Positions 22,508-33,124 of a stretch of DNA of 64,000 nt are shown here, one piece after another. Under the pieces are notes generated by a model. The model had not been told where the DNA came from and ran no database searches. It was given only the letters and a program-made list of their open reading frames with translations. The stretch is from Polytrichum commune (taxonomy: Eukaryota > Streptophyta > Polytrichopsida > Polytrichales > Polytrichaceae): the NCBI GenBank assembly GCA_950295325.1, contig OX485807.1, forward strand, positions 52,234,440 to 52,298,439, read 5' to 3'. The translations under genes were made by a program, and so were the position numbers. Numbering within the stretch: position 1 is the first letter of the stretch; each line of letters starts with the position of its first letter.

Positions 22508-22822
22508 ATTCTGCACAGCGTTGTTCTCAAGGATGACGTCTGCGTAGTCTCCAAAAGACTGGACCGACGCCACCTCCCATCCCGTAAGAGTCGCCCAGGT
22601 ATGTTTTTCCACGGTCCCTACTTTGACAACGAATATCATTTTGTAAAGGGAGGTTTTTACTACTTGAATTGACCAGGTGAGGACAAGCCCGTCCTTAGGG
22701 ACATATGAGTCATCCTGAGGTGTTTCGTGCTCCTGCCATAACACGTCTGGCGCAAGCATGAACCACCTTTCTCCTGTTCTTTTCTTTGGGGCCATCTGCA
22801 AAGAAAGAAGCAAGGATGTTAG

Positions 22823-22844
22823 TTTCGGTCGTTCGACCCAAACT
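22823..22844. repeat. Inner palindrome just upstream of the large cargo gene start
   Basis: GTTTCGGTCG-TT-CGACCCAAAC, one mismatch between arms, 28 bp upstream of the ATG at 22795 and within the presumed 5' intron. Confidence 0.8.
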
Positions 22845-23033
22845 TCTTCACAATAGATTAGATGTCACGTGATGGAAGGGAAATGTAATGCATCAACGCA
22901 TTTATTTTTGGATTGTGTCTTGCTATTTTAGAACTTCATTTATATGTTTATATGGTATTTCGTTATCTTGGGTGGATTTGCGTTTTATATTGTCATCAAG
23001 GATTTCTTGATAAGTTTATATTGTAGAGGTTGC

Positions 23034-23214
23034 GTTTGGGTCGACCGACCCAAACAGCAGGTTGTGGTTTGGGTCGAGCGACCCAAACTAGAGGCTGTGT
23101 TTGGGTCGATCGACCCAAACTATAGGCTTTGTTTGGGTCGATCGACCCAAACTATAGGCTGTGTTTGGATCGATCGACCCAAACTATAGGTTGTGTTTGG
23201 GTCGTCTCCCCAAA
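23034..23214. repeat. Six-copy phased array of the inner palindrome
   Basis: Copies start at 23034, 23067, 23099, 23131, 23163 and 23194, a period of 31-33 bp; the last is degenerate. The variable central two bases are CC, GC, TC, TC, TC. Linkers are similar (ACTATAGGCTGTG-like). The array lies upstream of the large cargo gene. A period close to three helical turns would put all copies on one face of the DNA. Confidence 0.9.
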
Positions 23215-24890
23215 CTGTTCTATTTTAATATAGTTTTTTGAACTTGGCATATAGCATATACAGTGCTTATGCGTTGTGTATGCTACAACAACATGAATTA
23301 GCAAACACATGTTTGATTTAATAACATAGAATACCTTTCAGGGTTGTTGTTGCAGCAGGGATGGAGTGAATCTGGTGTTCTTCTTCCAATAACACACAAA
23401 CTACAGAATGCAACTCACACACACTCTGAAATTTCTAAGCATCTACTAAATATTTCAAACGGTTCTTTAGTCTCTCAACACAGATCAAAAGCCTATGTCT
23501 TTCAACAAGCTTTTGAATCTCTCAAACAACAACTGAAACTCTCAAAACAAGAACTGAATCTCTCAAAAAACAAGTGACCCTTTCAAATGACTTTTCGATC
23601 TCTCAAACACCTCCTCATTATCTTTGAAGAACTCCTAAAGCTCACGAGCACTCCAGAAACATAATAACTCCAAAACCCGCAAAAAATTACACATGTGATA
23701 CAAATCTACAATCACATGCACTTCGAAACACAAACTAAAGCTCTCACAGAATGTTCTAAAACACTTCACGACTCCTCTACGAACTCCCTTCACCTTCACG
23801 CCCTGAAACCCTCCTCCGTAGGTTTCTGTTCTATTCTAAACTCCTCCTAACTTCTAAGATTGCAGAAGTTCTACTGTGAATAGAGCAAGAGAAAGCAGGG
23901 AAATAGACGAAGTAGAGAGAAAGAGAAAGCAGGGAAATAGCTAAAGAGAGCCTGAATCGCCTCGGCGCTTCGTGAAAGCGGCGCTTCAAGAGAGGCGGCG
24001 CTTCCAAACGAGGCGCGGAGCGAGTGCTTGGCGAGGAGAGAGAGAGAAAGAATGAAAAAAAGTGACGGTTGGGGTTTTGTTTGCCTCGGGAATTGGCGCC
24101 CAACCGCACGAATAGGGTGCCCACAAGATTAGGGCACCAACGGAAATAGGGTTACGCGGGACCCAAAATCCTAAAGCCTAACTCAAACCCCTTAGCGGGG
24201 ATTAATTTTTTAACGACACTTTGGAGTACCCTAAGGTTCCACATCAACTGCGGTAATCTACAAAACTAACCATTTATATAACTAATGGATTTTAACAACG
24301 CAACTTTATGCTAAAACTAAGACTCAACCCCTACTTACATGACACCATAACCTTAATTTTCCAAACAAGTTGAAATCATTGGTTTATCTTTTGTTTGAGC
24401 ACGTTAGGAAAATAATGCAATTGCGTGACATTGAACGATGTAATCATTGACATTTAGACTTTACCAATGATGCCAACAACTCACATAATATTCCATGAAT
24501 AAAAAAGATAACCCCCACCCCCCAACATGAAATTCCAAAATTTAGAAGACTTGAATGTGGAGCCTAAATGAATACCTTCCCAAAGTGCATTTTGTCAGGG
24601 TTTTGAATTGCATGATCCTTATTTCAACATGCTAACATGCTCAAGTTTTTAGTAAATCCCATAGATATTCACTATGATGCATGACATAGTCGCCAATAAA
24701 CCGTGGATCATGATATATTTACTTGGGATGTGATATAAAAGTAAATTGGAGAAGCACAACATCGTATGAAGCCATGAAATCAATCATGTTCTTATTCAAT
24801 GTTCCCTCCACGTATATTAGATAATGGCGCAAGATAAAGTAGATGTTGTTTGTATATGGAGGCAATACTGAACAACTAGGAGATTTGGTG

Positions 24891-24917
24891 TTTAGGGTTT
24901 AGGGTTTAGGGTTTAGG
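24891..24917 (+). repeat. Short interstitial telomere-type repeat (TTTAGGG)
   Basis: Nearly four uninterrupted TTTAGGG units. A similar run is at 26073-26100 and a complementary one at 34328-34346. This is the plant-type telomere unit and supports a green-plant origin. Confidence 0.8.
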
Positions 24918-26072
24918 AGTTAGGGTTATAACATATTAATCTATCCAATATTAACGTATAACATTGTCTTAATGGTGAGAAGAGTCTTATAGGAAGGTTA
25001 TAGTAAAGACAATCTTGATTACATTAATATGTTATTTGGGACGTTTAAACGTGATATACTGATTGGTCTTGTGTTTAGGAAAAAAAACATTTTATGTTGT
25101 GGATGTTATTAGGGTTAAGGGGCCGGACTTTGGATATTTGTCTCACTTTGATGAATCACATAGTCGCCAATATACATGGTATTTAATATTTGGAATGTAA
25201 TATAAGACTAAATCGGATAAATACAACATCAAATTCATGTTGTTATTCAATGTTCCCTCCGCATATATTAGATAATGGCGCAAGATGTAATAGATGTTGT
25301 TTGTATATGAAGAAGAGTCTAATAGGAAGGTTACAGTAACTGCAATGTTATTTGGGATGTTTAAACATGATATTATACTAAATATTGGTCTTGTGTTTAT
25401 TCAATACAGATTTCATGTTGTGGATGTCATAAGGGGTTAGGGTACAACTTTGGATGTTTTCCTCACACACATTAGTAAACTTGAAGTGAACTTGAGGATG
25501 ATTCAAATATCATTGAAAGATTGAACTAAAAAGCAACATTGGTGGTTTGTATCCCCTTAACGACGTCCGCATATGTTCGTCATTGCCACACTTGCATGCG
25601 AGAGATAGAGCAATGTTGTATGCAATCATTACAAATGACATAACATGTTCTTTAAAAGCTTTTGTCACTGGCATTGCTGCAAATTGAAATTTGGAACAAT
25701 AAATCAACTTTGTCATGACATCATTTGTTTTCAATATTAATAATTCCTCATGCGAGGATCTTAATAACTACACTTTAACTATTGTAGTTTTTGTGACTCT
25801 TACCATAAGGCGTTACACAATGTTTAGACTTCATTTGTCTACATATTGGTTAAAATATACCATAATGTTTGAGTTCAAATATAGAAATATAATGATTTAA
25901 TATGTATATGATGCATTAGAGTGATATTGTAGAAGTCTTTATTCTAAATCACTTATCACAAACATTTTCCCTCATGACACTTGAAAAACATTATGTGGCC
26001 GCCACCCTTTTCCCAATGGTGCATGTCATATCCGTCATTGCCACAATTGCATGCGAGAGAATAGAGCAATGT

Positions 26073-26100
26073 TTTAGGGTTTAGGGTTTAGGGTTTAGGG
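26073..26100 (+). repeat. Short interstitial telomere-type repeat (TTTAGGG)
   Basis: About four TTTAGGG units in the centre of the inner element, 1.2 kb from the other run at 24891. Confidence 0.8.
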
Positions 26101-26526
26101 GAGACAAATAAATAATTTTATTCATCATGACAATGGCCTCAAGCCTTCGAAACTCTCTCATAATTGCAGCCTCCAAATGGCCCTAACCCCACCTAAATAG
26201 GTTTACACATGAAAACATTGAATGGAGTTGTGTTTTGGTCTACATATTGGTTAAAGTATACCGTCATGACACTTGAAAAAATCAATGTGGCCGCCACTGT
26301 TCCTCCCAATGGCGTGTGTCATATCCACCCAAAACAAAATAAATAGATTAAATATCATAGACTAAGTCATATGACGGCTGGGGTATCAGAGGGGCATTGA
26401 TAGATGCGCATTTTCTACTATAAACAGAAAACGGGGAATTATATCAGGAGGTTTGAAATAACCTCTGCAGGAGAACAAGGCGGGAAAGGCATCCAATGAG
26501 GAAGTCGGAGAAACGGAGGTGGATAG

Positions 26527-26534
26527 TATAAAGG
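26527..26534 (+). promoter_or_regulatory. Candidate TATA box of the inner transposase
   Basis: TATAAAGG at 26527-26534 is followed about 30-45 bp later by a pyrimidine-rich CCTTTTTTGCTCTTCTCCC that would suit a start site. A leader and a 5' intron ending at GTGTGTAG (27332-27339) would then lead to the ATG at 27345. Inferred from position and composition only. Confidence 0.4.
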
Positions 26535-26798
26535 GACGCACCCTCCAAAAGTCTGTCCTTTTTTGCTCTTCTCCCACTCTTGAATTCGTTGAGAGAACTC
26601 TTAGTCGGAGCTATACTTCAAGGTTCGTGCATGCTGCCGTTCATTAGCACTTATCCACAGCATGCAAGTTCATGAGCACCTATCCACAGCATGGAAGCCC
26701 ACCGGGAACTTTGCAATGATCTCAAAATCATATGGGATTTCGGATTATCCACCGCATTATCCGCCGGATTTTGCGGGTTCTAGTGTGACTCTTATAAG

Positions 26799-27160
26799 GT
26801 TTGGGTCGGCCGACCCAAACCCCTCCGCTAGTGTGGGCGGGTTTCAGCGTGACCCTGATCAGGTTTGGGTCGGTCGACCCAAACCCCTGGACCAGTGTGG
26901 GCGGGCTTGACCAAAACCCCTCGACCCCTTGACATAGAATGTTTGGGTCGACCGACCCAAACCCCAACCCCAGCTTGGGCGGCTGGAGGTTGACCATGAG
27001 AAGGTTTGGGTCGGTCGACCCAAACCCCTGGACCAGTGTGGGCGGGCTTGAGCAAAACCCCTCGACCCCTTGACATAGAATGTTTGGGTCGACCGACCCA
27101 AACCCCAACCCCAGCTTGGGCGGCTGGAGGTTGACCATGAGAGGTCGACCCAAACCCCCT
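26799..27160. repeat. Inner palindromes upstream of the transposase, within a 141-bp tandem repeat
   Basis: Palindromes at 26799-26820, 26863-26884, 26941-26962, 27004-27025 and 27082-27103, and a half-site near 27143. From 26863 on, the whole 141-bp block (palindrome, GTGTGGGCGGGCTTGA, palindrome, CAGCTTGGGCGGCTGGAGG) is duplicated. It lies in the presumed 5' intron of the transposase gene. Minus-strand frames over this block repeat VWVGRPK-like peptides and are repeat artefacts. Confidence 0.85.
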
Positions 27161-27344
27161 CCCAAAATTGTTTTTGGAACTTGCGCAAAGTATTGGGAGT
27201 TCACATTGTAGTTGTGTTGCAAATGTCTTTATCCTCGGTGTCCCCATTTATCATGATGTCTTGCATTTTTCGATATTTGATTCTTTTGAACCTTTACATG
27301 GTGTGCATGTTTGTTGAGGTTTCATGTGCATGTGTGTAGGCGAA

Positions 27345-30300
27345 ATGGAGGGAGTTGATGGAAGAGGGGATGCCTTCTCTGAAGACATGGGCAACTTCCA
27401 TTCTTCTTCTGGGGATGACCTAGACATTGTCGGGGAGGATAATTTTGGTGACAGTGCAGATGAAGGTCATTTGGGGAGTCCTTCGCCATCTGCCCCTTCT
27501 TGCCCCACTGTGGAATGTGTTGGGCTTTCACGAGCTTCATGGGTGAATTTGGATGTGGTACTTGTTAATGACAATGAAGTTGCTGTGGCGGAGGGTATTT
27601 GTCGTAACACACATCCACAAGATTGCATTGATGAAAACCCCCTTGTGTCGCGCACCTCTCCATGAGGAGTGTCCGAAACACCATGGGCACAAGGGGGACC
27701 CCGGAGTGACACCCGGGACTTGTGGCGCCGTTGGTGAGAGGGCCCAAGTGATCCTAGTGTGGGTGAGGGCCCCGGGCGTTGGGAACGCCTCCCACCCACG
27801 AAGATTAGGAGGCACAAGGGTAAGGCCATGAGTTATGCGTAGCTCATGGCGTGGTGATTCTAGAAAGCTCAAGAACACCTCAATCGGAGGTGTGAGCTAG
27901 GAGTTATGGCCATTTGAGTGGGGCGCTGTCCCGGGACAGCGCCCTGGTACAGCAGTGCCTGGGAGTGATTCCCGGGACTGCCAAGCTTCAAACAGGCATA
28001 ACTTCCTCAAGACTTGCTCAAATGGAGCAAGTGAGGAGTCCATTGGCATCTACGTGAAGCGTAGATGAAGATGGAGTGGTTGGTTGTTATGATCAGACAT
28101 CATACAAGGAAGTTATGATGGTCTGAAGCTGCTGGGGGGGTTCTAGGCCCAGCAGCTAAAGGAAAATGTCCACTTGGCCCCAACTCTTGGTAGAGAGACA
28201 AGAGGTTGGTTGACGGTGGGGTAGGGGCCCCGCGTGAAGTCCTAGAGGCTTATATGGGTGAGGTGGTGTGGCCTCACCCACCCGAGGCCGAACGGCACGG
28301 CCTCCATGGGCTTTGGCCCATTGTGAGGCCATAGTTGCCTAGAATGGTTCGGGTTGTTGTAGTGTTGCTCCGGCAATGCGATGATCAACATAAGATGGGA
28401 CTTCCATGGATGGAAGTCCACATCGAAGAAATGGGTTACCGATTAAGGGGTGAGTCCCGAAAGCAAAGTAGGAGGGTTGGTTCCCCTCCTTTGAATTATA
28501 TGGTCCGGGGTAAGAGGAGCTAACCATTAGCATGGCGGTATGCGAAGGGTTAGCGCTCGTAACCTTTGCTAGAAAGGAAAATTGGCAAGATTGCTAAGGG
28601 GGCTAGCAAGGGTTGCGACACCTTGGCACCGACGACGTTGGAGTTGTTATATTGGAATCACTCGTACATTCCGAAGTGAATCCAACTCATAGGTTCTCGT
28701 TGCGAAGGTGGCCGTTGAGAAATGTGACAATTGATGGGGTTAATTTGCATGAGCATAAGCGACGACACATCCAAATCCAACAGGAGCTCCAAGCAAACAT
28801 TCGGCCACGCAAAGGCCTACGGAAGTACGATACATTGGCACGTCCTACTCCGTCTGCAAATGAGTGTAAACGTCAAAGGTTGCTCTGTGAGGAGTCTATT
28901 AGAGAAGTTGCCACAAAGGATTGTTGTGTACATCGTTGTTGCCAATTGTTCCCAAGGGATAAATTGAAGGCCATCCGCGAGGGAATGTGGCTTGGAGATT
29001 TCCGTCTAAGATCCACCAAAAAGCTTGATGTCCATAGGGCGATACATGTGAACGGAGTGGATCGCAAGGTCATCACCCTTGAGAGCATAGACGTGTGTTG
29101 TACGGCATGGTACACCATTCACGGTGTGTCGAAAGCGGAATTTTATAGACAAGCCGCGTATGCCAAGGAAGGACGCTGGTCCCGTCACCATGGGAATACG
29201 GGCTTAAAGAAACCAAGGGAAGCAACGAGACAAGCAACAACCACTCTGGCAACCATTATTGTCCCCCTTGCCAATGCAATGTCGCACAAAACACGCACAC
29301 TCTCAACCGGTGAAAAGGTTGTGGAGAAGGTTCTTCCTACAGGCACGAAATGGAAAGACATATTGTTGGACGTAAACGCAGTTGGCGAGAAGGCCGGGTT
29401 GGACCCAATTTCGTTGTCGAAACTAAGTGCTATCAAAAAATTGAACTTTAGCGAATACATTACAAAAAGACGAGGCGACAAATTTGCCCGTTGTTCCAAA
29501 TGCGAGAAGTTGAAACGCCTTCGAGATGCACACACGATGGGGACAGAGTCCTATGCCGCACATCAAATGAACTATTTCAAGCATGTGAACATGCAAGAGG
29601 CACACCGTAATGATTACTACACAAATAGAGCTTTGTCCATCTCCAGGCCTTTGGAGGTCCTTACAATTATCCATGACAAAATGGACCATGCCAAAACAGC
29701 CTCACCATGTTTTGCAAATCGAATCAAAGCCACGGACGGCCTTTTTAAGCTTCTTGTTTCGGTTACAGGTGATTTGGATAACAATTGCATTGCGTTACCT
29801 CAACACAAATTTGTGCTTTTAGGTTTGTATTTGGGGCCATAGATGTACACCATGTGAATTTTTTGGTGTTATAGTTGAATATTAAACCATTGGGTTGGCT
29901 TTGCAGGAATGATTGCACATGGACATGACGATGTCAAGTATGCTCATTATGCTCTTGATTTGTATCCGGCGGATTCAAACCACACGATAGGGTCATTTGC
30001 AAAGCTTTTACGTGATTTGGAGAAACCGCCGTCCTATTCATCAAGATTGTTATTTGAAAACTCGGGATCAACACCTCTATATGAAGCGGTCTTGGATGGA
30101 AGAGATGTATGCGTGCACTCCTTGCCGGAGCCACCAAGTGAAGATGTGATTGCCAAGAATTTGTCCCCAACTCTGCGTGTCCAATTGGACAATTGTGCGA
30201 AGGACAATAAAAGTAGATATGTTTTTGCATATTGGTCGTTGTTGGTTGCGAAAGGCATTTTCAAGGAGGTTTTTGTGTCCTTTCTATTGGTAGGCCACAC

Positions 30301-31393
30301 GCACGACGATATCGATGCATCTTTTGGGCGGTGGAGCATGAAGTTGCGCGAGGAGGATTTTCCAACAATCCCATTGTTGATGAAGTCGTACATGGATTTG
30401 GAGAACATTCCCGTCATCCCCCATATGATCGAGGAGGTTCCCGACTTCAAGGCATTTATAGAACCGTATATTCGAAGCGGAGCTCACCAATTGATCGGAC
30501 ATACGAAGGCACAACAATTTCGGTTCTACGTGCGTGACGATGGTGTCCCCGCCATGCAATACAAGTTGTTGTGCACGTCACAAGACTGGAGCCCGCCGGA
30601 GGGTCTCTTTGTATGGCGTGTTGATGGGGAGGGAAGGACGATGTTGCCTGACGGAGAGCCTAAGCCTTGCAAACCAATACCCATGAAGAATTTGGAGGAC
30701 ATTTGTAAAGGCATATCAGGCTTCATACAATATTGGGAGAGTTTGAGGGTAGTGGATGTTGGTGGATCGTGTTGGCTTCGTTACGGAAGTTGGATACAAT
30801 ATTGGACACGTGTTCGTGGCGCTTTGGCAAACCTTCATCAAGATACACCCCTTACTTTAAGGCATGGGTTTTGGCCACAAACACGTGTCAATGTACAAGC
30901 TTCGGAGGCTAGTCTTTTGGGAAATGGAGAGGTTCGAGAGGAGTTTGATGTGGACGACCATTACGTGGGGCCTGCTAGTAGTCGTCCGCCACCATCTTTC
31001 CGCATTGCAGTGGATTGTCATGAAGGTTATATGCTCATTTTGCGTCCTGGAGACGAGATATATGCAAAGCCAATGTGGGTGGCAAGAGCTTTGTCCAAAC
31101 CCAATTTTGTAACTTTCAGCCCTCATTTTCGACAAATACAAGTGGAGTACTACCGACCGACGGCAAGGAATGAAGATGTGATTCGGCATTATACAGGCTG
31201 GGATACAAACCCTAACTTTCGGTGGAAGGTGGATTCTGAGCACGGTCCATCTTGGGTAGATACAGATTCCATATTCATAGCATGGAAACCACGGAAAAAT
31301 CATAGTGGATCAGTGTCCATCCCTCAAAAGTACATAACTTTTGCAAAAGACAACCTTGCTCGGATCGCAGAAAAAACAACCCACGTTGAATGA
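27345..31393 (+). pseudogene. Inner-element transposase (DUF7869-like), cut by a solo LTR
   Basis: ATG at 27345 lies just after an acceptor. Exon 1 runs 27345-29768 with a solo LTR at 27646-28620; intron 29769-29906 (GT..AG) joins SVT|GMIAHGHDD in frame; exon 2 ends at a TGA at 31391. Without the LTR and one target duplication the frame is continuous, about 980 codons. Order: an acidic N-terminus; DLDVVLVND; Cys-rich CCVHRCCQLFPRDK; a CSKCEK zinc pair; IIHDKMDHAKT; VQLDNCAKDNKSRYVFAYW; LLVGHTHDDIDASFGRW; a long C-terminal region with WVARALSKPNF. The last three acidic motifs are typical of the DUF7869 family and are my candidates for a DDD/E catalytic triad. The gene's 3' end faces the right TIR 500 bp away. 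Apart from the LTR I see no lesion, so it was probably functional recently. Confidence 0.75.
27646..28620 (+). mobile_element. Solo LTR copy 4, inside the transposase gene
   Basis: 975 bp, TGTCGCGCACC to GGTTGCGACA, with perfect 5-bp duplication CCTTG (27641-27645 and 28621-28625). It falls between the codons for CIDENPL and the GTDDVGV segment, both of which are continuous in the outer copy. Confidence 0.9.
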
Positions 31394-31896
31394 GAAGTTG
31401 GTAGGATTGTGTTAGCATGATTATAGGAGCAACTGTAATTCGATGAATATATATTACTCATATGTGTGCTCCTCAAACTTGGGGCAAAGTTTGGGTAGAA
31501 CTTGCGAATGCTATATTGTTTGGGGTTGGTTGAATATCCATTTACTATATTTCAATACAATTGTGAAGTTCATTTTTTTATTAAGTTTGGGACTAAATTT
31601 TCCATTGAAGAAATATGCATTTATTACATGCACTTTGTATGTTGCAATGTCTATATTTTATTGACCATGCTAATAATAGAAATCATTTTATATGTTTTTT
31701 GGGTGAAACTAGTTTGGAGTGCTCTACCCAAAGTGTTTTTGTTGATGAAGTTGGTGTTGAGTGCTCTACCATATGTGCTTATGTCCACACATAATAGATT
31801 TGGGATATTAGAACATATAATATATTTGAGATTGTTCTCAATATAATTTCGGAACACGGAATGTTGTTTGATCCATATATTAATTTGAGACTAGAG
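31394..31896. other. Inner element right subterminal region
   Basis: AT-rich, non-coding. GAGTGCTCTACC occurs twice, at about 31714 and 31760. No private palindrome lies here. Confidence 0.5.
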
Positions 31897-31924
31897 AAAG
31901 TCTCAATTTAACGAATATAGTGTT

Positions 31925-31928
31925 TAAT
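31925..31928. other. Target site duplication TAAT, right copy (inner element)
   Basis: Matches 14495-14498 exactly. Confidence 0.8.
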
Positions 31929-32100
31929 GCTTGTTGCCAATAAAACATAATGTGAACAATAGTGGATTTCATGGCCTGGAAACAAAGACACATTCGTATA
32001 CCTCCATGTAACAACATTATTAGTGCAAGCACACGCGCATACAAATACCTTTATTTGTTCATAGTTGGCGGAAAGGTCCAGACAACAAAAAATATGACAT

Positions 32101-32614
32101 GTTTATGGACGCGCACCCGTAAATCTCTTCGTGCTTAAAGAGGTCAGTATCATGCGCAAATGTTTTCGCAAACTATACAACACAGGTATACGGACGCGCG
32201 TCCGCAAACATTCCAATGTCAAAAGTCAGTGGTGTCCAAGACACACAGAGGTTTGGGGAACTAAGATGTCCAGGTGCCACAGACATGTATACCCAGGCCT
32301 GACGACTATGAATTTGAAGAGGTTAACATACGCGCTTCCTACTGTGTTTTATCAATGTCAAAATATTATACTATGACACATAGGGTGATGTAAGTTTAGG
32401 GTTTAGGGATCTTATACCTCCATTGACCGTACAGTCTCAATGTAATATTCTACATGGCATATGGTCGAAATTATGGCACCAGAGGTTTGCAGGTTTACGG
32501 ACGCGCGTCCGTAAACCTCTCTGGACCTCATTACTAGCACGTCCATAAACGATCAAGGAAAGAAAGGATCAATGCGCCCGGAGATTTAAGGTTTATGGAC
32601 GCGCGTCCGTAAAT
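32101..32614. repeat. Outer palindromes, transposase-side group
   Basis: Copies at 32101-32122 (imperfect), 32187-32208, 32493-32516 (perfect, core TTACGGACGCGCGTCCGTAA) and 32591-32614. They lie upstream of the leftward outer transposase, now separated from it by the inner element. They correspond in position to the palindromes at 26799-27160 of the inner element. Confidence 0.85.
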
Positions 32615-32712
32615 TTTCAGGACAATACAGTCACGTTGGCAGACTCACATAGCAAGTGGTCATGATGTCAGTTCAGGTGCAATGCCGAACTATGGTTCCA
32701 GAAGGTACGTAG

Positions 32713-33124
32713 GTTTACGGACGCGCGTCCGTAAACCTCATTGTACATGAGTAATACCTCAAGTACAATTCTCAAAGTAATAGATATCCAATTAACCAAC
32801 AGGTTTAAGGTTTACGGACGCGCGTCCGTAAACCTCATTGTACATGAGTAATACCTCAAGTACAATTCTCAAAGTAATAGATATCCAATTAACCAACAGG
32901 TTTAAGGTTTACGGACGCGCGTCCGTAAACCTCATTGTACATGAGTAATACCTCAAGTACAATTCTCAAAGTAATAGATATCCAATTAACCAACAGGTTT
33001 AAGGTTTACGGACGCGCGTCCGTAAACCTCATTGTACATGAGTAATACCTCAAGTACAATTCTCAAAGCAATAGATATCCAATTAACCAACAGGTTTAAG
33101 GTTTACGGACGCGCGTCCGTAAAC
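32713..33124. repeat. 97-bp tandem repeat carrying the outer palindrome, five palindromes
   Basis: Palindromes start at 32713, 32810, 32907, 33004 and 33101, each exactly 97 bp apart. The 73-bp linker (CTCATTGTACATGAGTAATACC... to CCAACAGGTTTAAG) is virtually identical in all units, so the array expanded recently as a block. The linker itself contains a TGTACATGAG.CTCA-type small dyad. Confidence 0.9.

Larger units (their letters stand above)
17218..22795 (-). pseudogene. Inner ParB-like / DNA-methyltransferase-like protein, cut by a solo LTR
   Basis: Gene model: ATG at 22795 directly after an acceptor; exon 1 22795-20482 (interrupted by an LTR at 21525-22507); intron 20270-20481; exon 2 20269-18938; intron 18715-18937; exon 3 18714-17530. 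Frames join correctly at both introns. Exon 1 carries a Ser/Pro-rich linker, then WLIDGQHSVKASKK (DGQHS at 20755-20769), the signature of ParB/DGQHR-type domains. Exon 2 carries VDVWLWIVEDRRAEQVYDLV, like the strand-helix after the DPPY motif in beta-class N4/N6 methyltransferases. It ends CIFNVFGGSKPVYAAM, which with exon 3 MLGLNIYSYIEDGD matches motif I (DPF.GSGTT..AA..LGR..IGIEID). The catalytic DPPY is not recognisable, so catalysis is doubtful. Exon 3 adds acidic and coiled-coil segments. Besides the LTR, an in-frame TAG lies at 20962 and the frame passes a TAG at 17530 into 310 more bases. Confidence 0.65.
23215..26526. other. Central divergent non-coding region of the inner element
   Basis: Two parts. 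23340-24190 is probably untranslated leader DNA for the leftward gene: TCTCAAA-type runs near 23470-23580, then a purine-rich GAGAGAAAG tract near 23890-24060. 24190-26526 is AT-rich with an internal duplication: text near 24785-25075 (ATTCAATGTTCCCTCC...GATAATGGCGCAAG... through GGTCTTGTGTTTA) recurs near 25243-25400. A CATGACACTTGAAAAA...GTGGCCGCCAC phrase occurs at about 25974 and 26266. I recognise no gene. Confidence 0.5.
14499..31924. mobile_element. Inner giant TIR transposon (younger copy)
   Basis: 17,426 bp. TIRs of 28 bp are perfect inverted repeats (14499-14526 and 31897-31924), starting AACACTATATTCG. The target duplication is TAAT. On the minus strand, reading to the left end, are the ParB/methyltransferase-like gene, the HAD-fold gene and the small basic gene. 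On the plus strand, reading to the right end, is the transposase. A palindrome-rich divergent centre separates them. Two solo LTRs (21525 and 27646) are secondary insertions. Discounting them, the element was about 15.5 kb. It has inserted into a relative with the same plan in opposite orientation. Confidence 0.85.

Noticed and set aside
23034-23214. CRISPR-like array (regular repeats with short spacers)
   Set aside because: The repeats are full palindromes with near-identical 10-bp linkers in a eukaryotic transposon; there are no variable spacers and no cas genes.
26728-27247. Minus-strand frames encoding repeated VWVGRPK / GLGRSTQT peptides
   Set aside because: They are the translated palindrome and its 141-bp tandem repeat in several frames; no start context or homology.
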